Assembly: GCF_023065955.2 (NCBI RefSeq)
Contig: NW_026623100.1
Location: forward strand, 67,026,727 to 67,090,726
DNA from: Ursus arctos
Taxonomy: Eukaryota > Chordata > Mammalia > Carnivora > Ursidae
DNA length: 64,000 nucleotides
Direction of reading: 5' to 3'
This document shows, piece after piece, positions 1-11,700 of this stretch; position 1 is the first letter of the stretch; each line of letters opens with the position of its first letter. The notes beneath the pieces are model-generated. The model was given only the letters and a program-made list of their open reading frames with translations, was not told where the DNA came from and did no database searches. Both the position numbers and the translations under genes were made by a program.

Positions 1-83
1 AGAGAAGATATTAAGTTTATGCCTCACATAGATCCCTGACACAGAGCCAGGCTACAATAATTTTTTTTAAAGCAATAAACAAA

Positions 84-103
84 ACAACAACAACAACAAC
101 AAC
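84..103 (+). repeat. (CAA)n microsatellite
   Basis: About 6-7 CAA units. Confidence 0.85.
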
Positions 104-186
104 CAAAAAAACCAAAAAACTTGGAAAATAAGAGAAATCTGATTTCAAGTGTTACCACATTATTAAATTAAAATGTCTAGTTTTCA

Positions 187-389
187 GGGTACCTGGGTGG
201 CTCAGTCGGTTAAGTGTCTGGCTCTTGGTTTTGGCTCAGGTCATGATCTCATGGGTCATGGGATCAAGCCCTCAGTCAGGCTCCCCACTCAGCGGGGAGT
301 CTGCTTCAAGATTCCCTCCCTCCGTCCCTCCCCCATGCACATGCACTCTCTCTGTCTCTCTCATATAAATAAATTGATCTTTTAAAAAA
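187..389 (+). mobile_element. CanSINE (tRNA-Lys-derived SINE)
   Basis: The copy begins GGGTACCTGGGTGGCTCAG, has the tRNA-derived head, a CT-rich stretch (TCTCTCTGTCTCTCTC) and an ATAAATAAATTGATCTTTTAAAAA tail in essence. It is moderately diverged. Confidence 0.93.
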
Positions 390-399
390 TGTACAGTTT

Positions 400-1508
400 C
401 AAGAAAAAGATCACAAGGCATACAATGAAATAGGAAAATGTGGCCCATTCAAAGGAAAAATTTAAATCAACAGGGACTGTCCCTGAAAAAGATCTGATAG
501 CAAATCTACTAGAAAAAGACTTTAAAACAGCTATCTCAAAGACACTCAAATATCTAGAAAGTCAAGAAAATGATGTATGAATAAAATAGAAATGCCAATA
601 AAGAAATAGAAAATCTAAGAAAAAAACTGAAAGACATTCTGGAACTGAAAAGTGCAATAACTAAAACTGAAAAATTCATTGGAGGGATTCAAAGGCAGAT
701 TTGAGCAAGCAAAAGAGAGAATCAGCAAACATGAAAATGACAATGGAAAGTATCAATTCTAAGCAACAGAAAGAAAAAAGACTGGAAAAGATTGACCGAA
801 TCTAAGAGAGCTGTGGGAGATCACTAAACAGACCAACATAAACATTGTGGGAGTCCCAGAAGGAAAAGAAAAGGATAGAGAGAATACTTGAACAAATAGT
901 GGCTGAAAACTTCCCAAATTTGATGAAATACATGAATATAAACATCCAAAAAGCTCAGTGAATTCTAAGTAAGATGAACTGAAATAGACCCACACTAAAA
1001 CATGTTATAATCAAATTTTCAGAAGACAAAAAGAGAGTCTTGAAAGCAGCAAGAGAGAAGCAATTCACTGCATACAAGGAGGAAGATTATCAGCAGATTT
1101 CTCCTCGGAAATTTTGGAGGCCAATATATCCAAAGTGCTAAAAGAAAAAAACCTGTCAGCCAAGAATTCTATATCCAGCAAAACTGTCCTTTGACTGTCA
1201 CCTGCCCTTGGAGAAATTGATACATCACTGATAGAGAAAAGCTGAGAGAATTTGCAACCACTAGACCTGCCCTTCAAGAAACGCTCAAGGGAATCCTGCA
1301 GAGTGAAATGAAAGGACACTAGATAGTAACTTGAAGCCATATGAAGAAATCGAAACTTCCCTCAATAAAAATAAATACATAGGCAATAACAAAAGCTACA
1401 AAACTACAGTAATCAAAACAATGTGGTACTGGCATGAAGACAAAAATATAGACCAATGAAATTAAATTGAAAGCTCAGAAATAAATCTTAAATATAAGTT
1501 CAAATTAA
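400..1508 (+). mobile_element. L1 LINE, ORF1 region (decayed) joined to late ORF2
   Basis: The sense strand shows L1 ORF1 C-terminal domain remnants at about 1,040-1,320, recognisable as KAAREKQ, ISPRKFWRP and LYPAKLSF in broken frames. At about 1,390 the sequence changes to late ORF2 (the stretch encoding YYK/TVI-KTMWYWH-type residues), so almost all endonuclease and reverse transcriptase sequence is absent. Either a large internal deletion or a half-L1 (HAL1) structure could explain this. No intact protein remains. Confidence 0.75.
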
Positions 1509-1694
1509 TTTTTTTAAGATTTTATTTATTGATTTATTTGAGAGGGAGAGAGACAGCACAAGCAGGGGGAGGGGTAGAGGGAGAGGGACAAGCAGATTCC
1601 CTGCTGAGTGTGAAGCCCAACACAGGGCTTGACCCTGAGATCATGACCTAGACTGAAGTCAGACACTTATCTGACTGAGCCACCCAGGCACCCC
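1509..1694 (-). mobile_element. CanSINE inserted in L1
   Basis: The lower-strand copy starts with TTTTTTTAAGATTTTATTTATT and ends ...GCCACCCAGGCACCCC in short form. It interrupts the L1 at about 1,508/1,695. Confidence 0.93.
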
Positions 1695-3030
1695 ATATGG
1701 TCAAATGATTTTTGCAAGGGTCCCCAGACCAGTCAATGGATAAAATATGGTCTTTTCTACAAATGGTGCTGGGAAAACTTGATATTCACATGCAAAAGAA
1801 TGAAGTTGGACCCTTACCTAACACCATATACAAAAATTAACTTAAAATTAGTGAAAGACCTAAATGTAAAACTTAAAACTACAAAATTCTTAGAAGGAAA
1901 CACAGGGCAAAAGCTTCACAGTGTGGGATTTGGCAGTGATTCCTTGGATATGACACCGAAGGCACAAGCAACAAAATAAAAAGTAGACAAGTTGGATTTC
2001 ATGCAACTTTAAAAATTCCGTGCATCTAAAGACGATATCAACAGAATTAAAAGGCAACCTGTAGAATGAGGGAGAATATTTGCAGAACCACATCTGATAA
2101 GGGGTTAACATCCAGAATATACAGAGAACTTGTATAACTCAGCAACAACAGCAGCGGCAGCAACAACAAATAACCCAGTTCAAAAATGGGCAAAGGACTC
2201 TAAATAAACATTTGTCCAGAGAAGACACACAAATGGCCAATAAGCACAGAAAAAGATGCTCCACATCACTAATCATTAGGATAATACAAATCAAAACTAC
2301 AATGAGAAACCACCTCACGTCCATTACGTTGACAACGATCAAAAAATAACAAGAAAATAACAAGGGTTGGCAAGGATGTGGAGATGCTACCATCCCTGTC
2401 CATTGCTGGTGGGAAAGTAAAATGGCACAGCTGTGGAAAACAGTTTGGCGGTCTTCGAAACGTTGAACATCAATTTACCATGCAACCCTGTAATTCCACT
2501 CTAAGGTTCACACTCAAAAGAACTGAAAACAGGGACAGGTAGTTGCATGCCAGCGTCCACTGCAGCGTGAGTCACAATAGCCAACAGGTGGAAACAACCA
2601 AAATATCCATCAATAGATAAAAGGACAAATAGTGGCAAACGCACAGACGGGAATATTACTTAGCCAGAAACAGAATGCAGTTTCTGATGCATGCTGTGAT
2701 GTGGAAGAACTTGGAAAACATACGAAGTGAAATGAGCCAGACGCAAGAAGGAAAATGCTGAATGATTCCACCTATGCAAAGTATCTTGAACAAGCAAGTT
2801 CATAGAGACAGAGAGTAGGTTAGAAATTACCAGGGACTGGGGGGAACGGGGAGAACAAGGAGTGATTGTTTAATGCGTACGAGTTTTCGTTGGAGGCAAA
2901 AGAAGTTTTGAAAATAGATAGTGGTGGTGATTATATAACATTTCGAATATAATAAATGCCACCGAATTTTATACTTAAAAATGATTAAAGTGGCAAATTT
3001 TATGTTACATATATTTTACCACAATAAAGG
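1695..3030 (+). mobile_element. L1 LINE, ORF2 3' end and 3' UTR
   Basis: This continues the L1 after the CanSINE. It shows the typical late L1 sequence GTATTTGCAGAACCAC-like motifs, CCACCTCACGTCCATTA, GGTGGGAAAGTAAAATGG and GAATATTACTTAGCCA. It ends near the AATAAAGG at about 3,025. Many substitutions indicate an old insertion. Confidence 0.85.
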
Positions 3031-3254
3031 TTAAAGCTATGGGAAATAGGGGGAGAAAGGTGAAATTATGGCCTCAATGCCACTATTTATTATCCCAAGT
3101 CTACTTCCTTTCTGCAGATTAACATTAAATATTTGCTTAGAACTCTAGTTTATAAGATTTATAAGGGACTTGGTTGTAAAATACTCTAGCAATACCGTAT
3201 TTGTTTAGGAACCTCTGACATACAAGGCAATGCTTCTTAAACAGCTAAAGAAAA

Positions 3255-3430
3255 ATCCTCAGTAGTCTGAAGATCACCTGCATCAATGTCACCTCAGGAT
3301 GCTTGATGAAATGCAGATTCTCGGCTTCAACCAAGATCTACCAAACCAGAAAATTTGGGAGTGAAGCCTATGAATGTGCATTTTAAACACGTGTCCAAAG
3401 AGAAATTATGCTTAGATCAGAGGCAACTAT
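3255..3430 (+). mobile_element. MER5-type hAT-Charlie relic
   Basis: The series AGATCACCTGCATCAATGTC, ATGAAATGCAGATTCTCGG and GTGCATTTTAAACACG follows the MER5A pattern (internal CACCTGGG..., GCAAATTCTCGGGCC). Confidence 0.6.
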
Positions 3431-3625
3431 ATTTGTGCTCAGTTAGTTAGGCTTTCTAAATTTGGTGCAAAGGGACCTGTTTCTGATGGCTTCCTGGAAC
3501 TTTGGAAAGGTGGGGACACTTGAGAGATTTGGAGTAAATTAACCCACCTTTGGAGTAGCTGAAGGAGTAAATAAGACCCCTCTATTTAGACTGAACAGAA
3601 TAAAATTTTTAAAAAGAGAGAGGGA

Positions 3626-3784
3626 GGGGCACCTGGGTAGCTCAGTCGGTTAAGCATCTGACTCTTGATCTCAGCTCAGGTCTTGATCTCAGGGTCATGA
3701 GTTCAAGCCCTACGTAGGGCTCCATGCTGGGCCTGGAGCCTACTTAAAATAAATCAGTAAATAACTAAATAAATTTTTAAAAAG
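3626..3784 (+). mobile_element. CanSINE, short variant
   Basis: It starts GGGGCACCTGGGTAGCTCAG and ends in an A/T-rich AAATAAATTTTTAAAAA tail. It lacks most of the CT-rich middle. Confidence 0.9.
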
Positions 3785-4009
3785 GAAGAAGGAAAGCATT
3801 TTCCACATAATTGAGGATTTAGATTCAAAGGTTTAAATAAAGGAAGGGTATATACTGTGTTCTTTTTTTGGGGTGAAAGGCTGGCACGCTACATTATTAT
3901 GGTGTGCTCATTGTGAATGTAACACTGTCTGATGAGTTTGATTCCAGCATCATGCATCATAACTGCAAATGAGACGTTAAATGGGGAAAGTGCCTTTGCA
4001 AGGAGTGCA

Positions 4010-4603
4010 CAGCAGTGGTTTTCGGCCTTAATGTGCCTAAGAATTGCCTCACCACCACCATCTCCTCCCCATTCCATCCCTAAAATTCTTTGTCTTTCTT
4101 CCTTTCATTCTTCCCTTCTTCCTTCCTTCCTATTTCCTTCCTTCCTTCCTCTCATTAGTTTCAGAAGTAGAATTCAGTGATTCATCAGTTGCATATAACA
4201 CCCAGTGCTCATTACATCAAGTGCCCTCTTTAACGCCCATCCCCAAATTATCCCTTCCCCCCACCCACCTCCCCTCTAGCAACCCTCATTTTGTTTCCTA
4301 GCGTTCAGCGTCTTATGGTTTGCCTCCCTATTTTCATCTTATTTTATTTTTCCTTCCCTTCCCCTCTGTTCATCTGTCTTGTTTCTTAAATTCCACATAT
4401 GAGTGAAATCATATGGTATTTGTCTTTCTCTGACTGACTGATTTCATTTAGCACAATACCCTCTAATTCCATCCGCATCCCCGAAATTCTGATTCAGAGG
4501 TCTGGGGTGGCACACAGAAATCTTCATTTTAAAGAAATACTCTAGGATCTTCCCATGCATGTGGTCCACTTGGGCTGCGTTTGATAGACTGTCTTGACAT
4601 AAC
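4010..4603 (+). mobile_element. MER20/MER5-type hAT-Charlie element split by an L1 tail
   Basis: The left part (4,010-4,089) begins CAGTGGTTTTCGGCC; the right part (4,479-4,603) has AAATTCTGATTCAGAGGTCTG and late TTTGATAG. The two halves are separated by L1 sequence flanked by a 12-base near-duplication, CCCTAAAATTCT and CCCCGAAATTCT. Confidence 0.6.
4090..4478 (-). mobile_element. L1 3' end, 5'-truncated, inserted in a hAT element
   Basis: On the upper strand it starts with a pyrimidine-rich (TTCC)n tail and continues with CACCCAGTGCTCATTACATC, TATGAGTGAAATCATATGG and TTTAGCACAATACCCTCTA, the lower-strand 3' end of a carnivore L1. Target duplications lie at 4,078-4,089 and 4,479-4,490. Confidence 0.8.
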
Positions 4604-4867
4604 TGGCTCCCTGGGTAGAACATCAAAGGAACATTTGCAAAACGGCTGAACTACCTACCCATTTCACGAGTCCCAAGCGGAGAACTAGCAAGGGTTAAAG
4701 AATCAGTTGCACAAAGGTACAGACAGGACATTTCTGATACTCTGCTAAGCTCCCTGGAGGGGGAAAGCAACACCCTAAGTTTCCTAACGTTAGCACTAAA
4801 ACAACAGCAACTACAGCCTCCCAACACACGCAGTGTGTTTGCCAGTCAGTGCTGAATGCACACTCTA

Positions 4868-4883
4868 ACCACTAGAGGGAGCC
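4868..4883 (+). promoter_or_regulatory. Possible CTCF-like motif
   Basis: CCACTAGAGGGAGCC resembles the CTCF core CCASYAGRKGGC except that A replaces the final C. It lies outside recognised repeats. Binding is speculative. Confidence 0.2.
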
Positions 4884-5156
4884 CAAGGATTTCCACACAC
4901 AAACCCCATTCCCTCTCAGGGAGAAATTTAACACTGGTCAAGGACTTTTGGGGACAATAAGGGTAGAGCAAAGTTAGGTAGGAACTAAAGGCTAAAAGCA
5001 TTTCATTACACATGCAATGTCTTTTAGTTCTGGCTCCTATTTAAAGCTTTGCATCTTAAAAAAAAAAAAAGTGGCTCTCTGAGGTAGCCTGGGCTGGATT
5101 TGCCAGGGTTGTTAAAGAAAAAATTATTCTAAAAAAACTGTATTATAAAAGAAAGG

Positions 5157-5341
5157 GGGGAGGCACCTGAGTGGCTCAGTCGATTGACCATCCAACTCTT
5201 GATTTCAGCTGAGGTCATGATCTCAGGGTCCTGGGATGGAGCCCACAACGGGCTCCCCGCTCAGCAGGGAGTCTGCTTCAGGATTCTCTTTCTTCCTGCC
5301 CCACCCTTCTCTAAAAAAAAATAAATAAATCTTTTAAAAAA
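5157..5341 (+). mobile_element. CanSINE
   Basis: It starts with a G run and GGCACCTGAGTGGCTCAGTC and ends AATAAATAAATCTTTTAAAA. Confidence 0.93.
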
Positions 5342-5394
5342 TACATTGTATTTTACACTTCAAATTGCTAAGAGAATAAATCTTAAAAGTTCTC

Positions 5395-5530
5395 AGCACA
5401 CCAGAAAGAATAAATAAGTACCATGTGAGGCGATATTCATTTCGCAATATATATGTCTAGAAAAATCATCACATTGTACACCTTAAATCTACACAATGTT
5501 ATATGTCATTTATATTTCAATAAATGTGGG
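5395..5530 (+). mobile_element. L1 3' end fragment
   Basis: ATTGTACACCTTAAATCTAC, AATGTTATATGTCATTTA and CAATAAATG are the typical last bases of older L1 families. Confidence 0.65.
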
Positions 5531-5534
5531 GAGG

Positions 5535-7570
5535 GGAGAAAAATATTCTGGTACTTATTAAAACAGTGAGAAAGATTTTATTCAAGACTGCTGGAATAGG
5601 TGTTCAATGCTATCAAAATGGGGAGAGAGATCAGGCTGAATTCTGAATACAATAAGGACAAGTAGGGATCAGTGGCCAAGGAGCAGAGTGAAGGGGTCAG
5701 TGGATGGAAAATTACTGGAGGAGACAGCAAGGGCAGAGGGTTTGTTGCTAAACTCACTTAGCAGGATTCTAAGGCAGGCCAGGACCTTAGAGTCAAAAGT
5801 AGGGAAAGAAGAGCTTGATCAGATATGGAGGGTGATCAGATATCACAGGTGGGGGATTCTGTCCCAACTGATTTGGCAGGATTCTTGCTAAAACTGGGCT
5901 CTGCAGGCCAGGCAAGGGGGCTTTGATGGGGAGGCCAAGATCGAGGTCCAGTCAAGAAGAAGGCTCAGAGGAGCCCAACTTAAACTTGGTCAAGGAGACA
6001 ATCTTTGTTGGGGCTTATGGAAAAAAGATTCTCTTTCTCTTGGTTTCCTCCATTCTTTTCCTTGTCCTTCCCAGGATACGATCAAGGTGTAGCCCCAAGG
6101 GCAAAGGACCTGTAAGGCCTGCTTTTACCTAGCCTTGGATCTTGAAGTCTTGCCTGGCTTAGCAGAAGCTTAGAATAGCAACTGAACCAAATTCCTAGCC
6201 TGCAATAGAGTAAATAATATCCTTAAAAATGTCCGTTCATCTATTTTTCTCAGAGATCCAGTGGGTGTACATCTGGGTGGCTGGCGGAGTGTTTGGGGAT
6301 ATAAAATCCAAAATCTCTCTTTTATACACACAACCAACCTTGATGATATATAATTGAATGTAGAGTAAATACACATACCCACACACATGCACACATGAAC
6401 ACCCATTCCGATTTAGAAAAATATATTTCTAAATACCAAAGCCCCTTTATCTTTATAGACCTAGAAAATAGACTGAATAATATCCCAAATTTAATCTAAG
6501 ACTCCCTAGATGTGTCATAAAAAAACAAAAATTGAATGAACTATGGAGTAATCCAGTCATTAAGACTGTCCTGTGTGTGCTTTTCCACTCAGTTAGAAGA
6601 AGAGAAGACCTAGGATGTGCCAACAATATACTTGTTACCTCATCGCTTGAAATAAATGTATAAAGTAGACTGTATGTCCCCTTTAAAGACGAGAAAAAGA
6701 CTCAGACTACATAACCTGTCCAAGGCAAAAGTGCTGGAAAGGCAGAACCAGAAATTTAGTTGAGGTCTGGGTTTAGAATCTTATTTAAAAATCATTTCTA
6801 TTACTTTAAAGTAAAATATTCTAAACTAAATGGGATCATGCCACATGCTTTTTAATTCATTTTTTCCTTATATTATGTCATGATTCTCCTACTTCATAGC
6901 CTTCAAATTCACTGTTTTGTTTTGGTTTTTTTCCATAAAACTTTCATACTTCTGGAAAAAAAGATGGCAGCTTGAGAAAACATGGTTAATTCCTTTCTCT
7001 ACCTATTCCATACACCCCACCCCTTGTAAAATGACCAAAGCAATATAAAGTAAGGAAAATTCTGTATCAGCACTGACAATACAGAAGGGAAGTGTACAAA
7101 TACCAGACACCTTGAGGGATTTTACTACATTTAGGGCAGATGGTAGTTAAGAATACTCAGGCAGGATTAGCAAATTTAGCAAATAAAAATACAAGATACA
7201 CAGTTAAATTTGAATATCACAGAAATCATAAATAACTTTTATACTATTGGCTCATGTGATATTCATTGTTTAACATTTGAATTTAACTGGACATCCTGTA
7301 TTTCGTCTGGCAATCGTACCTCACAACCTGTTCAGAGCTTTCCTGAAGGAACTTCCAGACCAGGAAGGGAGGGAGGATGGAAAGGAGGGAGGAAGATGCT
7401 AGAGCTCAGGGATGGAGAGACAATGGTTGGGATTGAGGAGCAGGTGGGGTTGACCAGAAAAGCTGCATCTGGGGTACCAATTAGTTGCTAAGGATCCTGG
7501 GGGTTATAAGTAGCCCTATGCTCCAGGGATGTCAAGCGGGGTTAAGGTGTAGAAAACTTAAGGGGGCAAA
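5535..7570. other. Unannotated intergenic DNA
   Basis: No gene or clear repeat is recognised. Short frames here (for example 5,688-5,891 and 5,923-6,132) lack any family resemblance or splice context. Confidence 0.5.
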
Positions 7571-7574
7571 ATGG

Positions 7575-8100
7575 GACCCTCTGAAACACTGCTAGTAGAT
7601 GAATAAATTATGAGAGTTTTTCTAGAGGACAATTTGGCTATACATCAAAAGCTTTAAAACATGCATATACTTTAAACTAGCAATATCTCCACTAGAAATT
7701 CATTCTAAAGAAATGATAAATGTGTTCTTTAAAGTGTTGGTTATAATAACAAAGAAATGGATGCATCTTAAATGATGAACAACAGGAGGATGTTTAAGTC
7801 ATGATACATCCACATGCTCATTAAAAATGATGCCATAGATTATATATTCCTATGAAAAGAACTTTCACCATATTATTTAAGTAAAAAAAAAGGCAAATTA
7901 CAAAACTGCTTAACGGTAAGATTCAATTTTGTAAAAAAAAAGTATATAAATATATATATATATATTTATATATATGCATCTTATGCATAAAAAAACTCCC
8001 AAAAAGTTAACAATGGTTTTCTCTAAATAATTGCAATGTGGATAGCTACTTTTTACTTATATATAGTTTTTTTAAATGTGTATTACCTAGGTAACTTTTT
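7575..8100 (+). mobile_element. Ancient L1 (L1ME/L1MC-type) 3' part
   Basis: The order GACAATTTGGCTATACATC, CACTAGAAATTCATTCTAAAG, ATACATCCACATGCTC and GTAAGATTCAATTTTGTAAA follows the 3' region of old mammalian L1s. A (TA)n tract lies inside at 7,943-7,975. Confidence 0.65.
7943..7975. repeat. (TA)n microsatellite
   Basis: Alternating TA with a few interruptions. Confidence 0.85.
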
Positions 8101-8109
8101 AAAAGTATT

Positions 8110-9090
8110 GTTTAAATCTCTCATTGGTGAACATATGCTTTTGAGTAACTACAAAATGAGATTACAGTTATAAAATGGGCTTTACTGTTAAGGAATGTCT
8201 AGTCAAGATAAATGAGCACTGAGTTTCTACTGGGTCCTAGGCCTGTGCTTCAAGCTGGGGCTAGAGATGAATTGGACACACTCTAGGCCCTCCAAGAGTA
8301 TGAAGGCCACATTCCTTGGTGAACTTCCTTGGCTCTCAGCCTTGCTGGCTCTGAAACCCCATTTGTGATCATCTCTCACGATTCAAATTCACTGATGAAC
8401 AAACTAGGACGATGTATTAACTTGTGCTGAGAGTTATCACAGTCCCAGAAGAGCACTCCCAGCATGACCAGCACATTTGTTCCCTGTAGGGTGACACAGG
8501 GAACCAGATTGTGATTAGAATGCTGCTTGCTAAGCCTGGAATCATACCAGGGGTGGGTAGTAACTTGAAAATTTAATGGGACCTGACTAAAGTAGGCAGG
8601 AAGTACCTTTCTCAATAATCATGGCCTTGCCAGTAGAACTATAAATACAAGTCCGATATTTACTCTTCCCAGGACAGTAGTAGTTGGATGGGCACTGCCA
8701 AAATTTAATCCTAGAGATTCTCCTTTTATAAAAATCTCCCCAGACTAACAAACCTCCATTTCCTTCAGATTGCACCCTTAACAGCTACAGTCACAATTTG
8801 CTCAGATCTGGAGCCATTCCATTTCCTTCAAGTAATTTTTAACTATTTTTTCTTCTGCAATGTTGTATTCTGATAGTTTAACTCTGAAGATTATTTCCTC
8901 AATTTCTTTTCTTTTTTAAAATTATTTAATAATTTAATTTCATTACTATAAAAAAGTAATAATGATTTCCACCACACCTGTTAGATTTGGTTAGGATGGT
9001 GGGTGAGCAGAATAAGTAAAACCTTTCTAAATTTTTATTGTTTGAAAAGAGGCTGGAATTATTGATAACCTAGTGGCAAAACAGAAGGCA
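8110..9090. other. Unannotated intergenic DNA
   Basis: No gene or confident repeat recognised; composition is moderately AT-rich. Confidence 0.4.
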
Positions 9091-9106
9091 TATGTGAAAT
9101 TACATT

Positions 9107-9133
9107 TTTCTTCTTCTTCTTCTTCTTCTTCTT
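9107..9133 (+). repeat. (TTC)n microsatellite
   Basis: Nine TTC units just upstream of a lower-strand L1 3' end. Confidence 0.9.
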
Positions 9134-9154
9134 GCTTAACAGAACACTTATTTC

Positions 9155-9690
9155 TTTTTTTTTTTTTTCATTTTAATTCAATTTAGTAACATATAATGTA
9201 TTATTGGTTTCAGAGGGACGGGTCTGTGATTCATCAGTCCTATATAATACCCAGTGCTCATTACATCACGTGCCCTTCCTTGATGTCCATCACCCAGTTA
9301 CCCTATCCCTCCACCCCCTCCTCTCTAGCAACCCTCAGTTTGTTTCCTATGATTAAGAGTCTCTCATGGTTTGTCTTCCTCTCTGGTTTTGTCTTGTTTT
9401 ATTTTTTCCTCTCTTTCCCTACGATCCTCTGTTTTGTTTCTTAAAATCCACATATCAGTGAGATCATATGATAATTGTCTTTCTCTGATTGACTTATTTT
9501 GCTTAGCATAATACCCTCTAGTTTGATCCACGTCATTGCAAATGGCAAGATTTCATTTTTTGATGGCTTTGTAATATTCCATCATATGTGTATCTATATA
9601 TCACATCTTCTTTATCCATTCATCTGTCAATGGACAACTGGGCTCTTTCCATAGTCTGGCTATTGTGAACACCTCAATTAATTTTCTTAA
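9155..9690 (-). mobile_element. Carnivore L1 3' end, 5'-truncated
   Basis: On the upper strand a T tract leads into TTTAGTAACATATAATGTAT, CCCAGTGCTCATTACATCA, CAACCCTCAGTTTGTTTCC, GAGATCATATGATAATTG and TCTTTATCCATTCATCTG. This is the 3' UTR and end of ORF2 of a relatively recent L1. Confidence 0.85.
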
Positions 9691-10274
9691 AGGGCATTTT
9701 AATATGCATTTACATACAACAAACTTTTAAATATTAAATGCATTTTTTAAAAATATTCCAAATCTGGGGAAAAAATGAAAAGTGTTTTTGGTGAAGAAAT
9801 TAAGGCCGAACCCGCACAGAGGCCTTTCATAGCTGCTCTCTTACTCCTCAATCAAGATCATATTGGAGCAAAATTCTTATGCTCAAATATGAAATTGAGC
9901 TCCTACTACACTGATAGTAGACACCAGGCACAGCTGTCTCTTGAGGAGTCATAAAAGAGTTGCCCCTTGGTGTAGCTTCCTTGGTTGCCAATTTATCTAC
10001 TCAAATTTTCTGTAATTGGAACCAAAGTCCACACAATCTACTTAACATTTGGAGTTCTGAAGAACATGGTGTACCCAGTGTGGATTATCCAAAAAGCAAA
10101 CCAAGCACATTCTTAGGGTACTGGCAGCAAAGGCGTGCCCTTGAACATGCATATCTGTCCGTGTGTGAGCCTGCACACATGGCATTCACACATGCACACA
10201 CACACAATTATTTAGAAATACTTCAATATTTGAGAGTTCAAAAAAAAAAAAAGAAGAAGAAGAAGGGCAATGAA

Positions 10275-10473
10275 GGGTCTCCTGGGTGGCTCAGTCAGTT
10301 GAGCAGCTGCCTTTGGCTCAGGTCATGATCCCAGGATCCTAGGATCGAGCCCTGCATCAGGCTCCCTGCTCAGTGGGGAGCCTTCTCCCTCTCCCTCTGC
10401 CACTCCGTCTTCTTGTGCTTGCTCCCTCTCTCTCTCTCTGTCAAATAAATAAAGAAAATCTTTAAAAAGAAAA
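10275..10473 (+). mobile_element. CanSINE
   Basis: It starts GGGTCTCCTGGGTGGCTCAG and ends AATAAAGAAAATCTTTAAAA. Target copies GGGCAATGAA (10,265-10,274) and AGGCAATGAA (about 10,474) flank it. Confidence 0.93.
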
Positions 10474-10483
10474 AGGCAATGAA

Positions 10484-11700
10484 ATAACTGCCACACAAAA
10501 TTACAAGACAAACAAATCATAGAACTTAGTAGACTTGCTGATTTTAAGGTTGAGCGTATTTTGGTGTTTTGTTTTGTTTTAATTTTGCACATGTGTGCTT
10601 TAATTTTAGGGTCTCTAAACTCTCAATCCAATCTTGCTGACGTTAAGTCTAGTATAAATATTTTTATAATTCTTAACATGAGAACCACCTGATTTTCACA
10701 TTTATCAGGCAACTACATTTATGTATCACAAATTTCAACATGTCTCAGCCATGGGATACATTCCTGACTCCTTCTAAGAAGCCATGAAAAGTTTTCACAT
10801 CTCACTTTCATCATACACCAAAATAGCTCTTAAAGTTAATTATACTTGGAGTTAGAGTTTTGTGCCAAACAACCAATACCTAACCATTAATTATTATTTC
10901 CTAAGTATTGAGAGTGCAATGTAAGCTTCTAGTACCTGTCAAAACCTGCTTCCTGCACTGAGGCTTGCCATATAAATTACAAAACAAATCAATTCAGGCT
11001 GTGCACTACATCAAATTAAAAGCAAGGTTAAACTTGAAGGACACAAAGTTCAGGGACATTTTTGTAAATCCCTAAGAAATTACCATAATTCTAACAAAAA
11101 TTTTTGGTTGGAGGGTAGAATTTTATGATTGTTTTAACTTCTAACAATGCCACTGCCAATGTTTTGAGAAAGAACCCTGAACTTAAGAAAAGAATACTAG
11201 AGTTACTCTTTCTTTCAGTTACTCTCTCTTGTCCCAAATGAAAAGATCAAACAGCAATGTAAAACTCTGATATCACCCAGATTCTCCCTAAGCATCTGGA
11301 TAACCGCAGTATATCATGCCATCATAACAAAAGTCTCAAAGACTCTTAGCATACTGCAAAGACATTTTAATATTTATTTTTTTCTTTCCTTTAAAAAATT
11401 GCCATCAGTACCAATATGTCTGCCTGACAAAAATATTACAGGAGAAATCTTTTGTGGTATCTGTCCAGTTCATATTGTTCCTCCTTTCCCCTTGTCCTCC
11501 AGACATTAAAATTCCAAAATCACAAGACTAGATTGAATCAGACATGTTTATACAGCTTCATTCCACCTACCTGACTGTAGTTGCTTGGACCAGGAGTGGG
11601 CACCTGACCCAAGTTGGACTGCTCAGAGTCTCATCCCAAGAAATTTGGAATTGGAACTGAGGGATTCAACCTTCTTTTATGTGGCTAGACCTACCATATT
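10484..11700. other. Unannotated intergenic DNA
   Basis: No gene recognised. The stretch near 11,590-11,660 (GGAGTGGGCACCTGACCCAA) has the look of an old mammalian repeat, but I cannot name it. Confidence 0.4.

Noticed and set aside
187..260. tRNA-like heads of CanSINEs (A and B box resemblance)
   Set aside because: These are SINE heads, followed by CT-rich bodies and A-tails, not tRNA genes.
9960..10328. 122-codon + strand frame
   Set aside because: Ends in a poly-lysine stretch from an A-rich tract and then CanSINE; no homology recognised.
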